A stretch of 64,000 nucleotides of DNA from Nymphaea colorata (GCF_008831285.2 NC_045139.1:5120704-5184703); one strand, 5' to 3'; counted from the stretch's first letter, positions 38,680 to 51,700 are shown. Notes: generated by a model not told the origin, from the sequence alone. Numbers and translations: made by a program.

Positions 38680-39108
38680 TCAGCATATAAATGTAGAGAA
38701 AGTTCTCTTCACATCAAGAAGAGAATCTAGTTGAAGCACCAAAGTGGTATGTTCCAACTCAATGGCTTGAAAATCCCCATGTTTTTCCTGTCCTTGGGCA
38801 TCTTTTAACTTTGAAAACAAGCAATGGAGCCACATCTCTTGTTCCTTTTCTTCCCCTTGAAGGTTGAACGGGCAGCCGCTCTTAGTGGGGATTATTTGTT
38901 CTTTGATGCTCCTTGATAAGATGCCTGAAGCATTATTGCCATGAACTTAGTCATCATTTAATTGCAACCTGCCGGTCCATAACATACGAATCAATCCCGA
39001 ATTTGGCGAGTTAATATGCTTAATTGCCCCAGTGAGTGGCTGGACTTGCATGGCCGCATAATGAGACAACAACCTTGATGACTGATTGGATTCTTTATAA
39101 TGTCTCTC
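38680..39108 (-). pseudogene. Unrecognised coding-like remnant with one internal stop
   Basis: One minus-strand frame is open from 39108 to a stop at 38680-38682, except for a single TAA at 38947-38949. The 53 codons before that stop read like real protein (SSRLLSHYAAMQVQPLTGAI, then HINSPNSGLIRMLWTGRL). The 88 codons after it are hydrophilic and acidic (CPFNLQGEEKEQEMWLHCLF, then SKLKDAQGQEK, and LVLQLDSLLDVKRTF near the end). A possible acceptor (CTTCAG) lies just after the stop, so the second half could be a last exon instead. I do not recognise the family. Composition is less AT-rich than the surroundings. Confidence 0.3.
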
Positions 39109-39216
39109 TTAGAATAAAGTTTGCTTTTGATTATTCAGATATGAATGGCCTCCTCCCACTTTTATGTGGTAAGGTTTAATCGAGCTCTTTTGGTCCCCAA
39201 GGGGTTTGGTACGACT

Positions 39217-39694
39217 AGGGGTGAACACGAGCTGAGTCGAGCCCAAGTTCAGTCAGCTCGTGCTCGGCTCGACTAATGGAACCTTGAGCTCGACTCTGCT
39301 CCCTCTCGAAAATAGCTCGACAAAAGCAGACTGAGCTTGACTTGACAGTTATGTGTCGAGCTCGAGTTCGACTCGATTAAGTCTCGACAAACTCGTTTGA
39401 TTCATAGAATTGATATTCATCGTCACGTGCTGAGCTCGAGCTCGGCTTGATTAAGGCTCGACAAACTCATAAACTCAGTTGAATATATCGACTTGATTAA
39501 GGCTCGACAAACTCGATTAAGGCTCAAGCTTGACTCAGCGGTTACATGTTAAGCTCGAAATCAACTCGATTGTTTGAACAAGTTGAGTCCTGAACTCAAG
39601 CCCGACTCGTTAAGCAAATGACTCGGCTCAAACTCATTCACCACTTGAGCTTTAATGAGTCGAGCTTGAGTAGTTCGATTTGTTGTTCACCCCT
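39217..39694. mobile_element. MITE family 1 copy
   Basis: It starts AGGGGTGAAC and ends GTTCACCCCT, with 478 bp of GAGCTCGA-rich DNA between them. The flanking 10-mers TGGTACGACT and ATGTGTAATA do not match, so the target duplication is lost or the element has moved by recombination. Confidence 0.75.
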
Positions 39695-40244
39695 ATGTGT
39701 AATAGATGGCGTGGGGATTGGTAGGTGGTCAGATTCTATTTGAAATTTTTCGATGCACTTTTAACATATAGATCGAGTTACCCTCGTGTAACTCAAAATG
39801 CTGCAGAATGCCATTTCCACTTTCTCTGGAATGTGCCGAGTTCTGCAGATGGAGAAATCAAACAAGCTCTAATTAGCTTTCTCTTGATTTTAACATCATA
39901 AAACATGCATAGAGGTCTGGCGTTGTGTTTTGGCTTGGAATCACCTCCTTTCTATAATAGCTTGAAGACCGTTTTTTTGTGGTGATGTAAGCATTTTGTC
40001 TCTGTATATATCCTGATTCTTCTTCTCCTATTCTATTTTGTTGGATCCTATTTTCCTGCGGATTGCATCAGAAAGCAAATTTTGAGCCGAAGTGGGATCC
40101 CCAATTTTCTCACCTTATATTAATTTGGAGACATAGTTGAATTGCACCTGAGATGATGCAAATGAACTCTCTCCTCTCATAGAGTGGATGTTGTGGTCGC
40201 CAATGCAAAAAAGAATGAGTTCTCTTCAACCAAGACCGCCATTA

Positions 40245-40688
40245 GGCATGTCAATGGATTGGGTTGGATCATACTTGATTTATTAAATGTCCACAAGTTT
40301 GGATTCAAATTCGAATTTGAATATGAAGGAAGAAATCTCTAAAATATATTCAAATACCATTTTAAAATTTACAATCCACATCCAATTCTAGATCTGACTT
40401 TGAGATACATAATAACCTAACCCGCACTGCACGATGGTATGTTATAAGGATCGGCTTCTAAAACATTTGGATATTCAATGTAGTATATTTATTTGAACTG
40501 AAGCCGAATCCAAATCAAAATCCTATGGAATATTTATTTAGACCAAAGCAAAATCTCATCTGGTGTTACTTCTTAAACTTGAATCCCATCCAGATCTTAA
40601 TCCAATACTGAAGTTTTTATATATATCCTACTTTTTAGAGCAACTCCATCAAATATCTCATTAAGACCCAATCCATCCACATCCCTAC
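40245..40688. mobile_element. MITE family 2 copy
   Basis: It starts 'ggcatgtcaatggattgg' and ends 'ccaatccatccacatcccta', imperfect inverted ends of the family. The inside has the usual 'aatccaaatcaaaatcc' words. It lies about 250 bp beyond the stop of the methyltransferase gene. Confidence 0.55.
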
Positions 40689-40938
40689 CTTCAATGAAGC
40701 TTTGAAAAGTTTCATGTCCTTTAAAAGGAAGAAAATGACGTTCAAAGGCATAACTTCTTTTTTAGGGCAAACTAAAGCCAAAACTAAGGTAGACTTTTTA
40801 TTTTCTTACGAGCGCAAAGAAACAACACTAGATAGATTGCAACATAAAGTTCAAGTGCCTTCACAGGACAACACTAAATAACTACAACGCAAAAGTTAAA
40901 GGGTCGTAATAGTTTTAGAGGGAAGGACTTCGGCTTCT

Positions 40939-43900
40939 TCATTTCTTTGCTATGAAAAGGCCCCACCTCTGCTCTCCGGAAGAGCTCCTCACAAGCTTTT
41001 TCTTCCACCCTTCAACTATGTCATCGTAATCTTCCTGAAACCATTTGACATCCCATAGCAGCCATGAGCAAAAGCATACACCAATGGAATACTGTACAAA
41101 CGAAACGGGAAACAGGACCTACCAATGAGAAGTCATGGATGAAGGCATCTTTCTCTTTCTCGACAGCGTCCAATTCCTTTCGTAACACCTCGAGAAACTA
41201 CACAGTTCAAAAGCAAACTCCGTCAGCATATGGTAGTCGATGCCTGGTGTCAAGAATGTCAAAGTAAAGCAAAAGCAGCAGCAGAGTATTTTATAAAGGC
41301 ACCTATTGAAAAAAGAAGACATGCTTTAGGCTTTGAGAATTTTTGGTTTGGCTGCCTATTGTCTGGGAGAAATGCCCTAGTTCAAGCCCCTAAGTATCTG
41401 AATATTTGAAGATGAGTGTGTTTTTGGTAGAATATTCAAGAGTATAACAATGCCTTCACACGAACCTGATCAGTCCTATCTTCCGATATAACTTCAACAA
41501 ACCCAGCATCCTTGAGCATCTGATTAAGACATAGACACAAACAATACATTCATTTGAAGAAAAGAAGAATAATAAAAAAGAAATCACGAAGAGAGAAGAT
41601 TGAGAATGCAAGCAACCTGGCCGTAAGCCTCTACGTCGTGAAGGTCATAATCACGTTGTTTAATGTAGTCGCTGAATTCCGGCGATGGCTCTTTAGCGCT
41701 CCTACAGTAATCACTGATCAGGACCTTCCCTCCAGGTTTCAGCCACTTGAAGAAGCTGCGGAAGAGGGCAGGCTTGTCCTGGATAACCAGTCACAATCAG
41801 TTCAATAGCAGTGACAACTGGTGATAAAAGGGGAATTGTGAGGTGCTGTTGTCATACATGGACACAAGATCATGCCCTAACACTTTGTAGTTCTTCGGCT
41901 TTGGTAAAGTCTCCAAACCAAATGGCCAAATGTAATAACGAGACACCCTATTCTTAATATAGGATACTGGATCACTAGTACTTGGACTATATTTTACTCA
42001 AATTTTTATTTGTATCTTACTTTTCATATTCCCCTTCTAGAAGTGATAGAGAAAAAAAGTTAAAGATGTGCGAGTGCCTGTCTTAGACAGGCGTCAATCT
42101 TATCAGTCATCAATGAAAACTTATGCTTAAGACCTAAATTGATGAAGGTAAGGCAAAAGATTTAAAACGAATTTGAGTATAATATGCACGGGCACAACTT
42201 CACTATCCAACAAGCAAGCAAAGAGAAAGCGGGGAAGGGAAGCACAGGCTGACCAAATTCTCAGCAGATTACTAAGCCTTAGCTAGAAATATGGCAGAAC
42301 CACAAATCAGGTCCAGTGGTGGCACGCAACCGAGGTGGATCTTTATCCGATTTCGGGCTAATTGAAACAAGATGGAATCTCATAAAAATAAGTTTCCTTT
42401 TACAAATTAATGTTCTACAGAAAATTAGCTTTTGAAGTAACAGAAGAAGTTGCAGCCACTGAATATTTTAGAAGTCTCTCAAATTCAGGCAAGTCAAATG
42501 GAAATTCTGAAATTCGAAGGTGTTTTCGCTATATGAATATAAATTAGGCACTTCTTTGAGAAATCTTGATCAAATGATTTTGGCTCGTTCCAGGACAACC
42601 GACCCCAATTGGACCCAGGATATGGATAAGAAGACTCTTCGGACCCGGTAGAAACCAAATCCTGACACCGCATGCTTTATGTAATGCAGAAAAATGCCTA
42701 TATATATGAACGACGCTTGGGATACGATGTCACAAAGGTCGGACAGCGTCCAGGTCCGGAACCCAACCACGTTTTCTGCGTCAGACCCTGAATCAGGTCC
42801 TGCACAAAGATGGAAGATGAGATCCCCGGGTGGCCAGAGCATACCAGGCCTGGATCTGACCTGTATGGCTGTGCATAACCGAATTAATAATGGAGGTCGA
42901 AAATTTTGTGAATATGAGAGAATGCATATGCAGATAAGGACTCTATGGTATGTGTGGGAGGTGATGAATAAGTGTTGATAAGAGCTTGTAGGAAAGGAAA
43001 GAGGACTAAACCAAGCAGATGAAAGTTCTAACTAGGGACAGAAAAGCAAGCTGCGGGCTATGAAGTACTAATCGGTCAAGAGATATGCCTTTATGTGAAG
43101 AATGGTGTCACGGCTGTATATCACGTCGAACGTGCCATCAGGATATGCCTTCTTTGTGCAGTCAGCAACTTCAAATTCCACGGAGCACTTACGGCCTATG
43201 GCACGTTCAAGTGCGAAAGAGACCATGTTTACGGAAAGATCGATGCCCGTCACTTCCACATCGAAGTTCTCTGCCATGTAAAAATCGCCTCCCCCTATGC
43301 CGCAGCCCACATCAAGAACTTTCTGCCCAGGCTTTAGGTCCAGTTTCGACACAAACTCTTTTGTGGTGACTGCAATAATAAAACGAGTAAATGGTTATCA
43401 CTTATCAGGAAACTCTGGTCAAGGTTGAAGCAAGAGCATCTGCACAAAAATAATATAGAAGTTATTATTTTTTTTCCAAATAGATTTACCCGAAGATACA
43501 ATTTCCAGTTGCCACTGATAAGAATAATGCCACAATCACCTTTTCTTCGTTGATTTTAGAAAATTTTTCTTTTCTGCAATGAAGCCCTGATATTTTCTTG
43601 TCCACAAGTTAGTTGTGTTCATTTTCTGCTGGAAATGGGATAATGTCTTATAGTTCCTTTCATCCATATTGTTGCCAATTGACTTCTCTGTGAAGTCCAA
43701 CTTGATCCCAATAAAGAATTCTCTGAACTAAAGAGCAGGCCTGCTTATTTTTTTCTGGAGCTTGTTATGATACAGCAAACGTGCTTTGTTCGTCTATCTA
43801 TTCCCTTTTTTCCCTCTAAGTTTCATAAAGCCCATAAATTAAGCAATTTAAACTTCTTATCCAGATGAGTCAAGTTAAAATAGCAAGCGAACACGCGGTC

Positions 43901-46470
43901 TATATAAAACTTTTCTGGAAGTAATGCCGACTATTTTTTTTCCCCAAGAGATATATCTGTGAATACTCTTCACAATCAGAATAAAATGCTCACAATGGTG
44001 GAATAGAATTATAAAAGCGAGCAGTAGCACAGGCAGCTGTACTTACCGAGGCCTCCAGTGCTTACGAAACCTTCCCCAAACACACGTTCATATCGCATTA
44101 TGCCATTGCTGTTATATTGCACATTATCTAGAAATCGCTGAAAGTCCTTATCTTCTGTTGATCTAACTTTTTGCCAGATCCAGCAAATCTGCATTGGTTT
44201 AGTTGCCATTAAAAAGAAGCACTTCCATTTTCTAATCTGTGGTCAAAGACAGACATGGCACCAGCAAAACAAAAGACAAAAAAGGAAGATTGTAACCTGG
44301 TTCTGATTTTTCTTGTTTCGCACATATGCGCCAATACATTTGCAGGTGAGCAGCAAGACCTCAAAAGAACTTCCGGCACCATCATGCCAGTGACATTCTT
44401 TAAAGGCCTGTTTAATCATAGAAAATTTTTCGAGTTAATGCAGCATGAACCTCAAAAATCTAAGGAAGAGCAGAGGCATCATGTAATTTCTGTTCTATGT
44501 GAGCCTTGGCAAGATGGTGATATCTTCTCCTAAGTTATCTCCTAAACCAACAAAACATACAGACATAAACAAAGAACAACGTGATAAGGGAACTCCAAGG
44601 ACAACAGGTGTCTGAGCTCATTTCTCAGTTAATGAGAACAATTCAATATTCCTTGTACTTGGATTTCTCAGCGCAGCACAGAGGAAACAATAAACATTTT
44701 GATTTGAAGCATAAGTTCCACACCTTTGTGTAGAAACGTGGTTCCCTATAATGTGTTGGGTTCCTTTTTCGTTTGGAATCTCCAGACTGATGAAAGCATG
44801 ACTCTCTGAAGAAAATAAACCCACCAACTTTAACCCATTCAATCATTCTTCTAGCCAAATCCTCAACCTGCAGCAGCAAAAACAAAATCAACTACCGATT
44901 CTTTGCAAGCAAAAAAGGGAAGTACAATGCAGCCAGGTAAATCGTCCACGTTGGTGAAACTAGTTAAACAAATTCTGCGTATTTCAGGGATTTCTTGACC
45001 TAATGAACTTCAGAGGGATATTTGCAATGAAGTGCAACAAAATATAAAGAGAATATACCTCAGTATCTGATAGATACATAAGGAGCCAGTTTGAAAAAAT
45101 CAAGTCAAATGAATCTGGTGCAAACTGGAGCTTTGGAGATGTTACATCAGCACACATAAATTTTGTGTTCTTGAAATGTCCGTTAACACTTTCATTCTGC
45201 AAATTTTAAGAAACCAAATAATCAGAGAAAGAGAAAGAGAGGGTTAAAAGCATGAAATCAGAAATGACAGGATTCTACCTTCTTAATAACACTCTCAATA
45301 AAGTCTATTGCTATAAGAGATCCAGCATCCTTTGCTATTTCGGCAGTGAAACGACCAATGCCAGCACCTAGCTCAAGAACATCTTTTCGCTTAAAATCTG
45401 GAAGGAGAGATAACACCTGCAGTAGCAGAGAGAATTTAAGCGTCTGGTAAGTAAATCAACAAACGAAACGCATAAAGCATGACAGAAACAAACGGAACTG
45501 GCAGCATCTCTAGTTCATACTTCAAGCAAAACAACATAATGGTCAGACATGCGCGTAAGCATTTAAAAGAAATACTTTGCATTGATCTATTTCTTTAGCA
45601 TTACAAGTTCTCTTCCCTTCTTTAAGAGCAGGTTATCTATAGGAAATCAAACTGAATAGGAAAGCCTCTGAATCTCTGATGCTTTCACAAATAGCAGTTA
45701 TAACAAGAAACGTCAAAAGGTAGGCAATCACTTAATTAGTCTTTTTCACATGGACATCTAGTGATGAGCCTAATAACAGCTACGAAGAGGGGAGAAAGAC
45801 AATCGCGGACCACTCAAAGGCCTACAATTTCAAGAGTCGGGGGCTCCCAACACAAAAAAAGGTATCTTTAACGTCTACTGATACAAGAATACCATTTCAT
45901 GTTTACCGCATTTCTTGTATGAGCTAAACTTCTTAACATACCCCACAAAATTTTAATGAAAGCACTAAATTTAGGAACAGGTTCAAATGTTAAAAGAAAA
46001 TTTTCTAATCAACGAAAAAGGTCAAAATAACTTTTCTGTAAAATATAAAAAAATGGGGCAGGATTTCGCGTCGAAATATCAATAATCAGTACCAGACCCC
46101 AAACGATTCAAAAGCAGAGCAAAAACCGAAAGGGAGAAACAAAGAGAGACGACACCGGAAAAAGAAAAAGATGGAAAGAAGTACCTCAGGCCTTTCTTCT
46201 TTATCAAGGTCTGCAGCCTTGGAATCGAGCATCATCGCCTCGACTGTCAGATCCACAGAGTGCTCGATCCAATAACTCTTCTGGACCTCTCTTTCATCTG
46301 TCAGAAAGCAAGAAAGTAAAAAAAAGAAAAAAAACCGAGAAAACCTCAGCTACACACAGCACAGTTACACATTCTACAGCACCCGCAGTCCGCAGAGGCC
46401 TAGAAACCACAGACACGATCTAGGACGGAATAAGAAGACGAGATAAGAAACTGGTACCTATTTCCGCCAT
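40939..46470 (-). CDS. PEAMT (NMT1/XPL1 type): Phosphoethanolamine N-methyltransferase
   Basis: Cytosolic enzyme that methylates phosphoethanolamine three times, using S-adenosylmethionine, to phosphocholine for phosphatidylcholine and choline. Twelve minus-strand exons: 46470-46458, 46297-46185, 45416-45279, 45196-45059, 44867-44724, 44407-44297, 44188-44047, 43369-43089, 41778-41617, 41519-41466, 41197-41123 and 41034-40939. They give 488 residues, the usual length. Two methyltransferase domains are present, as in plant enzymes. The N-terminal one has SAM motif [11 protein letters not shown] (residues 55-65) and [11 protein letters not shown]; the C-terminal one has [16 protein letters not shown] (284-299), [10 protein letters not shown] and YSRDTILHI. 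The C-terminus reads RWGLFIAKK. Eleven introns were read; ten are GT-AG and intron 8 appears GC-AG. An upstream frame at 46602-46679 is likely regulatory. All exon phases agree and no break was found. Confidence 0.96.
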
Positions 46471-46601
46471 TTCTCAAGCAGATCCACGAGACTGTCCGTG
46501 AGATTCACGCGAACCCTATGAACGCAAGGAAACCGAAACAAGAACGGAAAGAAAAACGACGGTTTCCCACCGTATTGTTCTTCTTTCTCAGGGCCGAGCC
46601 C

Positions 46602-46679
46602 TCAGCGGCTTTCAATGGCGAGACGTGATCTGGAGAAGCTTCGCGATCGACGGTCACAGACCCTCCCCCTCTGCTGCAT
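46602..46679 (-). CDS. 25-codon upstream ORF in the PEAMT leader
   Basis: A minus-strand ATG at 46679 opens 25 codons (MQQRGRVCDRRS..., ending RLAIESR) and stops 131 bp before the PEAMT start codon. No other ATG lies between. Plant PEAMT mRNAs such as Arabidopsis XIPOTL1 are known to carry a conserved upstream frame of 25 codons that lowers translation when phosphocholine is high. The length and position here fit that element exactly. The strongly Arg/Ser-rich peptide has no transmembrane or signal character. The role is inferred from this gene family; I could not align peptides. Confidence 0.8.
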   Translation of the reverse strand: MQQRGRVCDRRSRSFSRSRLAIESR

Positions 46680-47050
46680 TCCACTCTTTCCCTCCCTCCC
46701 TCGCAGTTACTCTGGAGCGCTTAAATAGCGCGGAGTGCGTTGGCGCGTTCTGTTAAAACTGAATCAAAGGCGCCAAGGAGAGGGAAGGAAAGATGACGGA
46801 AGCCGTCCAACGCAAGGAGACACGTGGCACGACAGAAGGGGACCACGCTGTCGCTGTTCGCCAGGACGGACATGGACCCGCGGAATCTGGGGGTGGATCC
46901 GTGGGTCCGCAACCCTTTGAGAGGAAAGATCAGCGGGTCGGGTCGGGTCTGACCCGGATTTGATTTGAGCAGCAAGTTTTGTGAGCCCCGAGTACCGACC
47001 CTTTTTTGTACAAATCGGGTTTTTGAGTCGAATCGTTGGCTATGCCGATT
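46680..47050 (-). promoter_or_regulatory. Probable PEAMT promoter region
   Basis: GC content is raised from about 46.48 kb to 47.0 kb and falls off upstream. A candidate AT element, TATTTAA (rc of ttaaata, 46721-46727), lies about 45 bp before the upstream ORF start. Open frames here look like chance products of composition. Confidence 0.35.
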
Positions 47051-49599
47051 CATTATTCAGATGAATTAAAAAATAATAAAAATCACTAAATGGAAAACTT
47101 TTTAAATTATTTAAAACTGTCAATAAAATTGACACGCGTGACTCATAAATCGCCTGTTTTAAATTAAATTGGTTGTCATTAATTCTAGTCCCCTGAAATT
47201 TTCCTTGTTTATTATCCACGGACAATAAATTAAGAATAACGTTATTTTGCTTAGAGTAAAAGAAAAAGAGGGCGGCTTCAGCTTTATCATATCGTATGAA
47301 GGGTACTTTGGTCTTTTTGTAGAGTTCGTGTATCGTGTTAGTGTTAGTGTCCGTAATTTGGTCTTTTTAGTTTGTTGTCTATGTGAGCGAGATGTTAGCA
47401 ACCACCTTCCTTCGTCTACTAATATTTGTCTACCAATATTTTAGAGGTAAGTAAGCCTTGACATCCGGCAAGCGGCCTGACATCTAAAAACTGGGTTCGA
47501 ACTTGGCCAGTGGCCTAAATTGGGTCGACTTGGAAAATTTTGGGTCCGATCAAATGTAAAAATATATTTTTAATATAAAATAATGTATAAATATAATTAA
47601 TTATAATAAAAATATGATATATATATATATTAATAAAAAATTTTAAAAATAAATTATTGGACCTGAATCAAGCTTATCGGGCCCACGCACGCCGAAACGA
47701 GTCAAACCAACCCGAATACCTTTTTTCGAGGCCTGAGCCCGAGTGGAGCCAGGTACAGGATACCGCACAATGCCCAGAGATATACTCTTCCTTTCTGGTA
47801 AAATAGAAACTTCAAGTGGTTCTCAATCATTGAGAGTACAAAAAAATTAGAGAAGGAAATGCTCATGATTTTGCATAAGGATAGGCGTTAGAGGGAACAC
47901 CCAATCCCCATGAGGTTGATGGTCAAGTCTGGCATGATAACTAAGCAGCTCGAACTTAGACTGCCAGCAAGGGCTTCGGGCCTTCTTGAGCGCTATACCC
48001 AGCCCGGACCAGAACTCATCCATTTTTGTCATGAGAATAAGGCTTGAAAAGAACTAAAAGTTGGGTTTTTTGTTATGAAGCCACTAAATACAAGAGTATC
48101 AAACCAAAATTTGGATATAAGGAAAATATTTCATAAAGGCCCTTTGGTTATGTCCTTTGGTTTTTCCTACCCAGGCCTTGTGCCAAGATCTACAAAACAA
48201 GGGACGGTTTCATACAGATAGTTTCTATGGGGCATAGGCCTCTCAAAGATAACTAAAGCATACAATGGTTTTTTCAAATCGAGCAGAAATTTGTCTTCAA
48301 GTGCAAAGGTAGAAGGGAGCTGGACTGCAAGACCCATCTGTGGAGCAAAAATGAAAGTTGGCCTTAGTAATGTGATGGTGTCGAGTAGACAAGTCGTCGC
48401 TCGATGGATAAAAGCTACTCTAAGAATAACAGACTGATCTTTCCCAAATGTGAAACATCACCAAAGGGTTGGCACCTCGAAATTGGCTTCCCGTCATAGG
48501 CAGCGCCTCGAAAAGCACCTCGAAAAGCACAGATGAACCACATGACTCTCCTTTTACAATGGGCCGTACAATGACATATTAAATAATGTGCCCGTGATCT
48601 CATGCTATTGCTACCATGTCTGAAATGCTGGATTATTTCGATGTGACATCATGGATTTGAACTTCATTATTTACCGTTAATGTTTCAAACATTAAAATTT
48701 GAACCTTCCACAAAATACACTTTAATTTGGTTATATAGCAAAACATGCTTACGTTTGTATTTTTGTCATTTAGCCACCTTGTTTCTTGCGAATTCAGGAA
48801 AGTGCTTTCCATGACATGGGAAAGAAAGTCCCACTCTTTTACTAGAGTAGTATCTTGGTAATTTCAGAATGTAAAAACAAAAAATCATGTTTTACTTTTA
48901 CTATTATAGGGAGAGCTCTTCAATTTAACAAGTAAAGACATTTTGGTAATGCACAGCCCATAATACAAGGTCCCTTATTTGGGGCCATAATCTATAACCT
49001 ATTTACAAATTTAAGCGGTTAAATGAAAAAAAAAAACCAAAATTTATATTGTTTTATTATTTTGTCAACTGCAGGTAATTTGTTATGTCATTTCACCGTT
49101 GCAGATGATATGTTTAGCACATTCTACCATCAACCTGTGATGGTGGAATGACATAATACCAAAAGTGCGCAATCAGGCATCCTTTGAAGCAGCTAAAAAA
49201 CTTAATTTTAATTATTATTTCTTACCAATTAAATGATTAAAATTATTAAAAGCTTAATATTTATATTGAAATTATATTGTTTAGAGATTATTTCTGGCTA
49301 ATTTTAAACTATAAACTTAGTATTTTAACATTTTATTGACAACTTTTCTATATGTAGCCCCATTTCATTTTTAATGATACCAATGCTATAAGTTAATCTT
49401 CACACTTCAAAATGGTTCTTCTCCGCACCTTATATTGAATTTAAATTTTAGAGGGTGAGTGTTCTATGAATAGGTGCCAAAACAATGTGTCTCAAAGAAT
49501 ATAAATAAGGAGAAGGTTAATCCCATTCTCGGAGTGAAGGTCGAAGCCTTTCCTGTTCCTCTCATACTCTTGAGTTCGGACTATTTTTGATGCATTAGG
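47051..49599. other. Intergenic DNA with repeat family 3 copy
   Basis: No gene is supported. At about 47452-47785 a GC-rich/AT-rich/GC-rich block ends 'cacaatgcccag', like family 3 repeats. A minus-strand frame at 47847-48032 (contains KARSPCWQSKFELLSYHARL) is not recognised and has no coding neighbours. Confidence 0.4.
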
Positions 49600-49752
49600 G
49601 TGAGGTCTCGGTCTGTTATACTTCAACTTTCATATATGTGTTTCCCTTTTGTGAGGTCTCGGCCTGTTATACTTCAACTTTCATATATGTATTTCCCTTT
49701 TGTGAGGTCACGGCCTGTTATACTTCAACTTTCATATATGTGTTTCCCTTTT
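49600..49752. repeat. 51-bp minisatellite, three units
   Basis: Units at 49600-49650, 49651-49701 and 49702-49752 share gtgaggtctcggcctgttat with only a few substitutions. No coding frame is involved. Confidence 0.95.
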
Positions 49753-50329
49753 TATGACACGAAGAGTTGAAGTCACGAGAGTTCGAAATAGATATTAGCT
49801 GCCTAATAATTCTCATACTCTTGTGCCAACCCCTTTGTGAATGCGTTCTAATAAATACGGCGTCATGTTACCAAACTCAAATGTCCTCTAACCGCTAATT
49901 GTAAGACTTCATGTTCATAAATTGAAGATGTGTGGAGAACTGTCATCCATGTATCTTTTAAATAAAGGATCTAAAAGTCTGGTTTAAACCCATGGATCTG
50001 AGATCTGGGATCCTAGGATCTTAAATCACACACCTTAAATAATTGATCTACCATTCAATTTTCCCTAAGTTGTCCAATTAAAAATCTTTCCCATTGAGTT
50101 AAACTAGGTTGGTGAAACATTCAAACCACAAATTCAATTAGAAAAGCTCTTATACTCCCTCCCAGTGAAGCTCCTGATTCAGTGATTCACGTGAAATTGT
50201 ATACAAATTGGCAAAGAAATATTATTATATTTTGTTGAAAAATGAATATAAAAACATACAAACTAATTTTAAAAAAATCTTTAAAAAACAAATAGAAAAT
50301 GAATTACCCATGACAAGAGGTATACTATT

Positions 50330-50700
50330 AGGGGTGCATACTAGAATCGAACTCGACTCGACTCGACTCAAAAACTCGAACTTCATATAACATACTCGAG
50401 CTCAACTCGACTATATAGGGTCGAGCTTGGGCTTGACTTGCGTAACTCGTTTACATTAATCTGTCTTGTTTAATTTAATTTGTTTAACTAGTTTAACTAA
50501 TTCAACTATGATGAACCAGTTTTACATAGTTAAGCCGAGTCAAATTTTCAATAAGTCGAGTTCTTTCAACTTGGGCTTGACTCATTAAATATTTCTTGTT
50601 AAATTTAAACTAACCCATTCACAAATGAGTCGAGTTCGAATTTAAACTAACTCATTCATAAATGAGTCGAGTTCGAGTCAAGTTTTTTCGAGCAAATTAA
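50330..50700. repeat. CTCGACTCG-rich repeat, family 1-like
   Basis: It begins 'aggggtgcatactag', near the family 1 end, and holds runs of 'actcgactcgactc' and 'gagtcgagttcgag'. No clean right end is found. It may be a relative or a truncated copy. Confidence 0.45.
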
Positions 50701-51265
50701 AAAACTTGATGAAAGAACAAACAAATCATATGGCAAAGTTGATCACAAATAAAATAAGAATGTCACTCTCAACTGTCAACTCTAAAAAAAGGGAAAATTA
50801 GCTAAAAATGAGTGAAGATGAAGGAAATCAGATGGCAAAGATTCTCACATTTAAAAAATAAGAATGTTGCCCTCGATCGACTAAAGATAAGGAAAAATAG
50901 TTAAAAAGAATTTGGTGATGAATAATGTGCACCACTCGTCCCGTATCATCAACACCAAGAAATTGATACTACAGTTCTTTTTCAGAAAACGGTCGCAGAA
51001 TCAAGTTGGTGAGAAGCTTTTGTACTTTCCCCTTCAAGAAAAAGCTCTTCAAATCTCCTTTTTGAGCATCGGGAATTGAAGCTTTGTCCGCTTGCAACAA
51101 ATAATTTCAGGTTTTTTGGATTTTCCCAACTCATCTTTATTTATATACAATCAAGATAGGCTGACAAATATTTTGTGGCTTTGATTTGAAGGGACATGAG
51201 ATTCGCTTGCACTTTTCCAATATATTCACTAAGGTGGAGATTTTTCATTTTGCTAGTTTTGATTT

Positions 51266-51700
51266 AGAGGTGAACACCAGCCTAGTCGAGCATAAGTTCA
51301 GTTAGCTCAAGTTCGACTAACGAAACATCAAACTCAATTGAACTCAAGTTCGAGAATAGCTTGACTTGATAGTTACATGTTGACCTCGATCTCGACTCAA
51401 TTAAGGCTTAACAAACTTATTTGAATAGAATTAATATTCATCATTACGTGTTGAGTTCGAGCTCAACTTGATTAAAGCTCGACAAACTTGTAAACGCATT
51501 TGAATATATCGACTTCATTAAGGTTCGACAAACTGGATTAAGGCTCGAGCTTGGCTCGACAGTTACGTGTTCATCTCGAACTCAACTCGATTATTTAAAT
51601 GAGTCAACTCATGAACTCAAGTTTAACTCATTAAGCAAATGACTTGGCTCAAACTCATTCATAACCTAACCATTAACAGTCGAGCTAGTAGTTCACCCGT
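51266..51700. mobile_element. MITE family 1 copy
   Basis: It starts AGAGGTGAAC and ends GTTCACCCGT. The flanking 9-mers TTTTGATTT (51257-51265) and ATTTGATTT (51701-51709) match at 8 of 9, a likely target duplication. Confidence 0.75.

Noticed and set aside
42570-42978. 90-94 codon frames on both strands between PEAMT exons 8 and 9
   Set aside because: They lie wholly in intron 8, overlap each other on opposite strands, and resemble no protein.
46721-47053. 110-codon minus-strand frame upstream of PEAMT
   Set aside because: The position fits the promoter, and the sequence has no recognisable domain or conserved start.
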